This document shows, piece by piece, positions 59,835-64,000 of a DNA stretch of 64,000 nucleotides. The translations under genes and the position numbers were made by a program. This stretch comes from Vescimonas coprocola (GTDB lineage Bacteria > Bacillota > Clostridia > Oscillospirales > Oscillospiraceae), in NCBI RefSeq assembly GCF_018408575.1, contig NZ_AP023418.1:1826415-1890414 (forward strand). The letters run 5' to 3'. Below the pieces are notes generated by a model. The model searched no databases. It saw only the letters and a program-made list of their open reading frames with translations, and had not been told where the DNA came from. Position 1 is the first letter of the stretch; each line of letters starts with the position of its first letter.

Positions 59835-60512
59835 TCACTCGGGTCGTCGGTACAGATGCCCGGCCTCGGCAGTCTGCCCCCGGAGAGCAAACAGCTCCTC
59901 CACGGTGACGAATTCCACCCCCTGCTCCGACAAACAGTCGATGGCCTGCAAGGCCGCCTCTACGCTGGTTCCGTAGCAGTCGTGCAGCAGGATCACATCC
60001 CCGTCCCTCGCCTGACAGATGGCGGAAAACACCTTCTGTACATCCCGACACTCCCAGTCGCAGGTATCCACAGACCAGTACAGCATGGGCGTACTCCATG
60101 CTGCCAGCTCCTCCTCGGTGATGAAGCCGTAGGGTGGCCGGACCCAGTAGGTCCCCTCCCCTGCCAGCTTCTGCAAAACGCCGTCGCAGCGGCTCAGGTC
60201 CGCCATGGCCTCACCGCAGGACAGGCGGTCCAGCGGCGCATGGTCATAGGTGTGGTTGCCGATCTGATGTCCCTCTGCCCGGATGCGCTGCACCAGTTCC
60301 GGATAGTCCTGCACCTGCTGACCGATGAGGAAAAAGGTGGCGTGGACGCCCCGCTGCTTCAGGCCATCCAGCAATCGGGGCGTATACTGGGGCGATGGCC
60401 CGTCATCAAAGGTCAGTGCCAGATACATAGGCTCCGCCGGAGCCGTAGCCGGCAGCGCCATGCAGCCCGTCAGAAGCAGGCACAGTACCAGCAGGGGCAG
60501 GATTCGTTTCAT
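59835..60512 (-). CDS. Polysaccharide deacetylase lipoprotein (NodB domain)
   Basis: 225 residues. Lipoprotein signal MKRILPLLVLCLLLTGC with Cys17. CE4 motifs: LALTFDDGPS (catalytic Asp and metal Asp), GNHTYDHAPL (metal His pair), RPPYGFI, YWSVDTCDW and ILLHD. It likely deacetylates peptidoglycan or another surface glycan. Upstream lies repeat family 2, copy B. Confidence 0.93.
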   Translation of the reverse strand: MKRILPLLVLCLLLTGCMALPATAPAEPMYLALTFDDGPSPQYTPRLLDGLKQRGVHATFFLIGQQVQDYPELVQRIRAEGHQIGNHTYDHAPLDRLSCGEAMADLSRCDGVLQKLAGEGTYWVRPPYGFITEEELAAWSTPMLYWSVDTCDWECRDVQKVFSAICQARDGDVILLHDCYGTSVEAALQAIDCLSEQGVEFVTVEELFALRGQTAEAGHLYRRPE

Positions 60513-60534
60513 AGCATCACCGAAACAAATATAT

Positions 60535-60566
60535 GCGCCCGGCGGAAAACAATTCCGCCGGGCGCT
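60535..60566. repeat. Left hairpin of repeat family 2 copy B
   Basis: GCGCCCGGCGGAA pairs with TTCCGCCGGGCGC (60535-60547 with 60553-60565), loop AACAA. Repeated with a different loop at 60727-60758. Confidence 0.75.
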
Positions 60567-60726
60567 CAGCGTGTCGAAAAAGTTTTTTCGCCACGCTGCG
60601 GCATTTTTCAGAACTTCAAAAGCTCTGAAAAATGGGGATCATCATCGTGCAGGACACCCTTCCCGGGTTTCCCGCACACACCCTTCCTCCCCGTTGATGA
60701 AAGGCTCTCCTTTTTTGACAGACTCT
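60567..60726 (+). repeat. Intergenic repeat family 2, copy B
   Basis: Same core as 20036-20192: GCGTGTCGAAAAA/TTTTTTCGCCACGC, TTTTTCAGAACTTC/GCTCTGAAAAA, GGGGATCATCATCG, GCAGGACACCCTTCC, GGGTTTCCCGCACACACCC, CCCCGTTGATGAAAGG and a short GACTCT near the end. Non-coding, between two minus-strand genes. Confidence 0.8.
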
Positions 60727-60759
60727 GCGCCCGGCGGAAAGACCATTCCGCCGGGCGCT
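60727..60759. repeat. Right hairpin of repeat family 2 copy B
   Basis: Same 13-bp stem as the left hairpin with loop AGACCA. It lies five bases from the end of the zinc-ribbon membrane protein gene. Confidence 0.75.
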
Positions 60760-60763
60760 TGCA

Positions 60764-61558
60764 TTATTCCAGAATGATGTCATACTCCGTGTCGTCCAAG
60801 TCTGTGAACTCCACCATGAGCCAGCTGGTATCCTGCGTAGAGATATGGTAGTTCAGCCGCCACAGATCGCCGCCGTCGGGAGGATCCAGCGTCAACGGCG
60901 GGCTGATGCCATCGCTGTGGTACAGCTCCGGCATCTCCGGCAGCTCCTCTCGCTCCTCCGGATAGTACAGCAGCACCGATACCTCCATGTACCCATCCTC
61001 CAGCTCGGTGGTGTTATAGCCCGACACCCATGCCTCCTCGCCGTACCACTGGAAGGACTCTCCCTGACTCAGGTACACCTCCGCAGGCTCGGCCGGTATC
61101 TCCTCCTGAGCGGGCGTCACCGTCACCCCATGACCTCCCTCATCGATTTTCGCCTGACAACTGCGGATCATGGACGGCAGCATTACAGACAGCATAGAGA
61201 TGATGAACACCGCCATAAATATGCCGCCGGACGCTTTCTCCTTCCCGGATGCATGGCTCTTCCGGGGAGCCGCCTGCCGGACGGTACGCTCCGCCTTGTG
61301 GAGCTCCTGCTCCAGCTGGCGCAGCGGGTTCTTTTTCTTGGCGGGACGGGCCTGCTCCTCGAAGCAGACCTTCTTCTCGTAACAGGTCTTTTTTTCATAG
61401 CAGACCTTCTCCTGCTTGCTGGCACCGTGGTGAACGGTGCCGTCCACATCCACCCACTCCCGCCGGGGCCGGCGGTTGTAAGCGCCGCAGTTGGGGCAGC
61501 AGCCGTATTTCTCATAGTCATAGGTCCTGCCGCAGGACTGACAGTGTACGTTAGCCAT
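60764..61558 (-). CDS. Zinc-ribbon, single-TM protein with short cysteine repeats
   Basis: 264 residues from ATG 61558 (GGGAGG 7 bases upstream). A zinc ribbon HCQSCGRTYDYEKYGCCPNC is followed by three repeats of C-(Y/F)-E-(K/E)-(K/Q) (VCYEKK, TCYEKK, VCFEEQ, residues about 50-70), a basic helical segment (LRQLEQELHKAERTVRQ), a membrane helix (about 113-132) and an extracytoplasmic acidic, aromatic domain of 130 residues. Unknown function. The same cytoplasmic ribbon plus outside domain plan is seen at 17610-18386. Confidence 0.7.
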   Translation of the reverse strand: MANVHCQSCGRTYDYEKYGCCPNCGAYNRRPRREWVDVDGTVHHGASKQEKVCYEKKTCYEKKVCFEEQARPAKKKNPLRQLEQELHKAERTVRQAAPRKSHASGKEKASGGIFMAVFIISMLSVMLPSMIRSCQAKIDEGGHGVTVTPAQEEIPAEPAEVYLSQGESFQWYGEEAWVSGYNTTELEDGYMEVSVLLYYPEEREELPEMPELYHSDGISPPLTLDPPDGGDLWRLNYHISTQDTSWLMVEFTDLDDTEYDIILE

Positions 61559-61673
61559 AGCGCACCTCCCGTCGCTGTTTCTTCCGTGACAGTATACCAT
61601 GCTTTGCCGGGAAACACAAGGGAAACACGGCTGCCAAGCCTCCTTCGGGAGATATCTCATCCCTCGAGGGCGC

Positions 61674-61722
61674 AAAAAAGCCCTTTTGTATGGCGGCAGT
61701 GCCATACAAAAGGGCTTTTTTA
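61674..61722. terminator. Terminator of the alpha operon
   Basis: A 21-bp stem (AAAAAAGCCCTTTTGTATGGC, 61674-61694 with 61701-61721), symmetric A and T runs. It follows rplQ on the minus strand. Confidence 0.9.
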
Positions 61723-61733
61723 GTTGGGGCAGT

Positions 61734-62078
61734 TTACTTCACCAGTTCGATGAGAGCGGTCTCCGCTGCATCGCCACGGCGGATGCCGGTGCGGATGATG
61801 CGGGTATAGCCACCGTTGCGCTCAGCATACTCAGGAGCGATCTCCTTGAACAGCTTGTGGGCAACATCCTCTCTGGTAATGAAGCTCAAAGCCTGACGAT
61901 ACGCTGCCAGATCACCCTTCTTGCCCAAGGTGATCATTTTCTCAGCCATGGGCTGGATCTCCTTGGCACGGGTGATGGTGGTCTCCATCCGACCGTTATC
62001 CAGGAAATCGGTGACCTGCTGACGGAGCATCGCCATACGCTGATCGGTAGTCTTACCGAGCTTACGAGTTCCGGGCAT
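61734..62078 (-). CDS. rplQ: 50S ribosomal protein L17
   Basis: 114 residues. [20 protein letters not shown] at the start, [17 protein letters not shown] and [23 protein letters not shown] at the end are the family signatures. Last gene of the alpha operon; GGAGGAAAC precedes the ATG. Confidence 0.97.
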   Translation of the reverse strand: MPGTRKLGKTTDQRMAMLRQQVTDFLDNGRMETTITRAKEIQPMAEKMITLGKKGDLAAYRQALSFITREDVAHKLFKEIAPEYAERNGGYTRIIRTGIRRGDAAETALIELVK

Positions 62079-62119
62079 TTCTGTTTCCTCCTTGTAAGGA
62101 TATTCGCACAGAGTGCGAG

Positions 62120-63073
62120 TTAGTTGTTCTCTTCGTCGGCCAGGGACAGACCCATCATGGCCAGCTTGTTGATGACTTCCTCCAGCGACTTGCGTCCCAG
62201 ATTACGCACCTTCATCATCTCGTCCTCCGTCTTGGAGATCAGATCCTCCACGGTGTTGATGTTGGCACGCTTCAGGCAGTTAAAGCTGCGGACGGACAAA
62301 TCCAGCTCCTCAATGGTCATCTCCAGCATCTTGTCCTTATCGTCCGGAGCCTTCTCCACCACCGTGGACTTATCGCCCATGGTGTCGGACAGGTCGGTGA
62401 ACAGTGCGAAGTGATCGCAGAGGATCTTGGCGCCCAGAGACACGGCATCACGGGCGGTGATAGTGGAATCCGTCCAGACCTCCAGCGTCAGCTTGTCGAA
62501 GTCGCTGAGGTTGCCGACACGGGTGTTCTCCACCGTGTAGTTGACCTTGTACACGGGGGTGTAGATGGAGTCGATGGGGATCACACCGATCACGCCAGCC
62601 CGCAGAGCCTTGTTGCGGTCAGCGGAGACGTAGCCACGGCCGTGGCTCAGGGTGATCTCCATGCTCAGGGTGGCGCCCACATCCAGCGTTGCAATGTGCA
62701 GCTCCGGATTCAGCACCTCCACCTCGCCATCGGGCTTGATGTCGCCGGCCGTCACCTCGCAGGGGCCAGCCGCCTCGATAAAGACGGTCTTGGTGCCCTC
62801 GCAATGCAGCTTGGTCAGCAGGTTCTTGACGTTCAGAACGATCTCCGTCACGTCCTCTTTCACACCGGGAATGGTGGAAAACTCATGCTGCACACCGGCG
62901 ATCTTGATGCTGGTCGCCGCCGTGCCAGGCAGGGAGGAGAGCAGGATGCGCCGCAGCGCATTGCCCAGAGTCGTTCCATAGCCACGCTCCAGGGGTTCGA
63001 TCACATATTTTCCATAGGAAGCATCGCCGGGCGTTTCAACACACTCGATCTGGGGCTTCTCAATTTCGATCAT
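62120..63073 (-). CDS. rpoA: RNA polymerase alpha subunit
   Basis: 317 residues from ATG 63073 (GGAGGGTACTGC upstream). N-terminal assembly domain: [20 protein letters not shown] and [21 protein letters not shown]-terminal domain: [20 protein letters not shown] and [18 protein letters not shown], binding UP elements and activators. Order rpsD-rpoA-rplQ is the Firmicutes norm. Confidence 0.98.
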   Translation of the reverse strand: MIEIEKPQIECVETPGDASYGKYVIEPLERGYGTTLGNALRRILLSSLPGTAATSIKIAGVQHEFSTIPGVKEDVTEIVLNVKNLLTKLHCEGTKTVFIEAAGPCEVTAGDIKPDGEVEVLNPELHIATLDVGATLSMEITLSHGRGYVSADRNKALRAGVIGVIPIDSIYTPVYKVNYTVENTRVGNLSDFDKLTLEVWTDSTITARDAVSLGAKILCDHFALFTDLSDTMGDKSTVVEKAPDDKDKMLEMTIEELDLSVRSFNCLKRANINTVEDLISKTEDEMMKVRNLGRKSLEEVINKLAMMGLSLADEENN

Positions 63074-63157
63074 GCAGTACCCTCCTTCATTCTCTATGCG
63101 GCGCAGACGAGTCTGCACCTGATTTGGTTCATGCGTTTGGTGAGGGTCTCGACCCTA

Positions 63158-63760
63158 TTACTTGGAGTACAGCTCGACGATGAGATGCTCCTCGATGGGC
63201 ATATCAATGTCCTCACGGGCGGGCATACGAGACACGGTACCCTTCAGGGCGTTCTTGTCACGCTCCAGCCAAGTGGGAACGGTCACCAGCGGGGCATCCT
63301 CGGCGGTCAGGCGCTTGAAGGCGGCGGAAGAGCGGCTGCTCTCCTTGACCTCAATGACATCGCCCACACGCACCAGGTAGGAGGGGATGTTCACCTTCTG
63401 ACCGTTTACGGTGAAGTGAGCGTGGCTCACCAGCTGACGGGCCTCACGGCGGGTCGTGGCGAAGCCCAGACGATACACCACATTGTCCAGACGGCGCTCC
63501 ACCAGGGTCAGCAGGTTCTCGCCGGTCTTGCCGGGCATACGGGAAGCCTTCTCATAGTACATATGGAACTGCTTCTCCAGAATACCGTAGACGAACTTGA
63601 CCTTCTGCTTCTCGTTGAGCTGGATGGCGTACTCGCTCTTCTTCTTTCTCATCTGGCCGCCGGGGTTGCGCTTGGTCTCCTTCTTGGAGTAACCCATGAC
63701 GGTAGGAGAAATGCCCAGCGCCTTGCAGCGCTTAGCGATAGGCTGCATATTCTTAGCCAT
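63158..63760 (-). CDS. rpsD: 30S ribosomal protein S4
   Basis: 200 residues. A Firmicutes-type S4 with [20 protein letters not shown], then the S4 RNA-binding domain ([40 protein letters not shown]). Only one cysteine, so the zinc-free form. GGAGG lies before the ATG. In the alpha operon. Confidence 0.98.
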   Translation of the reverse strand: MAKNMQPIAKRCKALGISPTVMGYSKKETKRNPGGQMRKKKSEYAIQLNEKQKVKFVYGILEKQFHMYYEKASRMPGKTGENLLTLVERRLDNVVYRLGFATTRREARQLVSHAHFTVNGQKVNIPSYLVRVGDVIEVKESSRSSAAFKRLTAEDAPLVTVPTWLERDKNALKGTVSRMPAREDIDMPIEEHLIVELYSK

Positions 63761-63785
63761 ATTCTACTTATCCTCCTTGTTCCGA

Positions 63786-64000
63786 TTACACACGACGACG
63801 CTTGGGGGGGCGGCATCCGTTGTGGGGGATGGGGGTGACGTCCTTGATCATCGTCACCTCCAGGCCCACGGCCTGCAGCGCACGGATGGCAGCCTCACGG
63901 CCCTGGCCGGGGCCCTTGACAAAGACCTCCACGGTCTTCAGGCCATGCTCCATAGCGGCCTTGGCAGCCGTCTCAGCGGCACTCTGGGCAGCGAAGGGGG
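63786..64000 (-). CDS. rpsK: 30S ribosomal protein S11, C-terminal part
   Basis: Partial, cut by the window edge; the frame runs 71 codons to a TAA at 63786. [36 protein letters not shown] and the end [18 protein letters not shown] identify S11. It is the first visible gene of the alpha operon. Confidence 0.97.
   Translation of the reverse strand, partial: PFAAQSAAETAAKAAMEHGLKTVEVFVKGPGQGREAAIRALQAVGLEVTMIKDVTPIPHNGCRPPKRRRV

Overview
The window is a GC-rich chromosomal segment of a Firmicute, most likely a member of the Oscillospiraceae (Ruminococcaceae) near Oscillibacter, Flavonifractor or Dysosmobacter. The genus is inference. The support is the Firmicutes-type alpha operon (rpsK-rpsD-rpoA-rplQ), a CIRCE operator, a Gram-positive-type LexA box, a clostridial-type chorismate synthase, group I BirA with BioY, lipoprotein signals, and AAGGAGG-like ribosome binding sites on nearly every gene. 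Because of the high GC content many long antisense open frames exist; they are not genes and are left out.

Layout. 1-5.4 kb: end of endonuclease IV, a Pr6Pr-like membrane protein, a YgiQ radical SAM protein, a histidine phosphatase/GNAT fusion and a degenerate PyrF paralogue. 5.4-12 kb: tRNA-Ser(GGA), a zinc-ribbon protein, an HrcA/CIRCE-controlled Hsp20, a response regulator-sensor kinase-HtrA stress cluster, a flavodoxin and tRNA-Pro(GGG). 12.1-17.2 kb: a tightly overlapping shikimate operon aroB-aroA-aroC::chorismate mutase-aroK-aroQ-aroE. 17.2-28 kb: Big_2 surface protein, uridine kinase, YdcF, a split chromate transporter, BirA/BioY, a uracil permease behind an apparent pyrBI-type attenuator, MATE, cupin, family-4 uracil-DNA glycosylase and a CmpB-like permease. 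28-34.9 kb: a MarR-controlled heterodimeric ABC exporter, glycerol kinase and a lysophospholipase-like hydrolase. 35.1-50.2 kb: an eleven-gene type IV pilus operon. 50.2-53.2 kb: an accessory, less GC-rich stretch with an IS3-family element, a TetR regulator and two uncharacterised genes. 53.5-64 kb: secA, pgeF, an orphan oligopeptide-type binding lipoprotein, lexA, secG, a polysaccharide deacetylase lipoprotein, a zinc-ribbon membrane protein and the alpha operon.

The most notable system is the type IV pilus operon. PilB carries two perfectly spaced MshEN motifs, the c-di-GMP-binding signature. The operon has one major pilin, its own prepilin peptidase, PilM/N/O, and a minor-pilin block that starts with a protein of about 2,300 residues: a type IV prepilin N-terminus joined to a huge Gly-rich GLUG-like repeat region and Ig-like domains. 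It is followed by a GspK-like pilin lacking Glu+5 and by two small minor pilins. No retraction ATPase is seen. This looks like a pilus that displays a giant tip adhesin, switched by c-di-GMP (inference).

Two further points deserve attention. The uracil permease is preceded by a 20-codon leader peptide with a pyrimidine-rich tract whose stop codon is the first base pair of a terminator, which is the layout of UTP-sensing pyrBI attenuation. Two families of dispersed non-coding repeats (two copies each) lie between genes. In three of the four copies the core is bracketed by two copies of a locus-specific terminator hairpin, in one case with a compensatory base-pair change.
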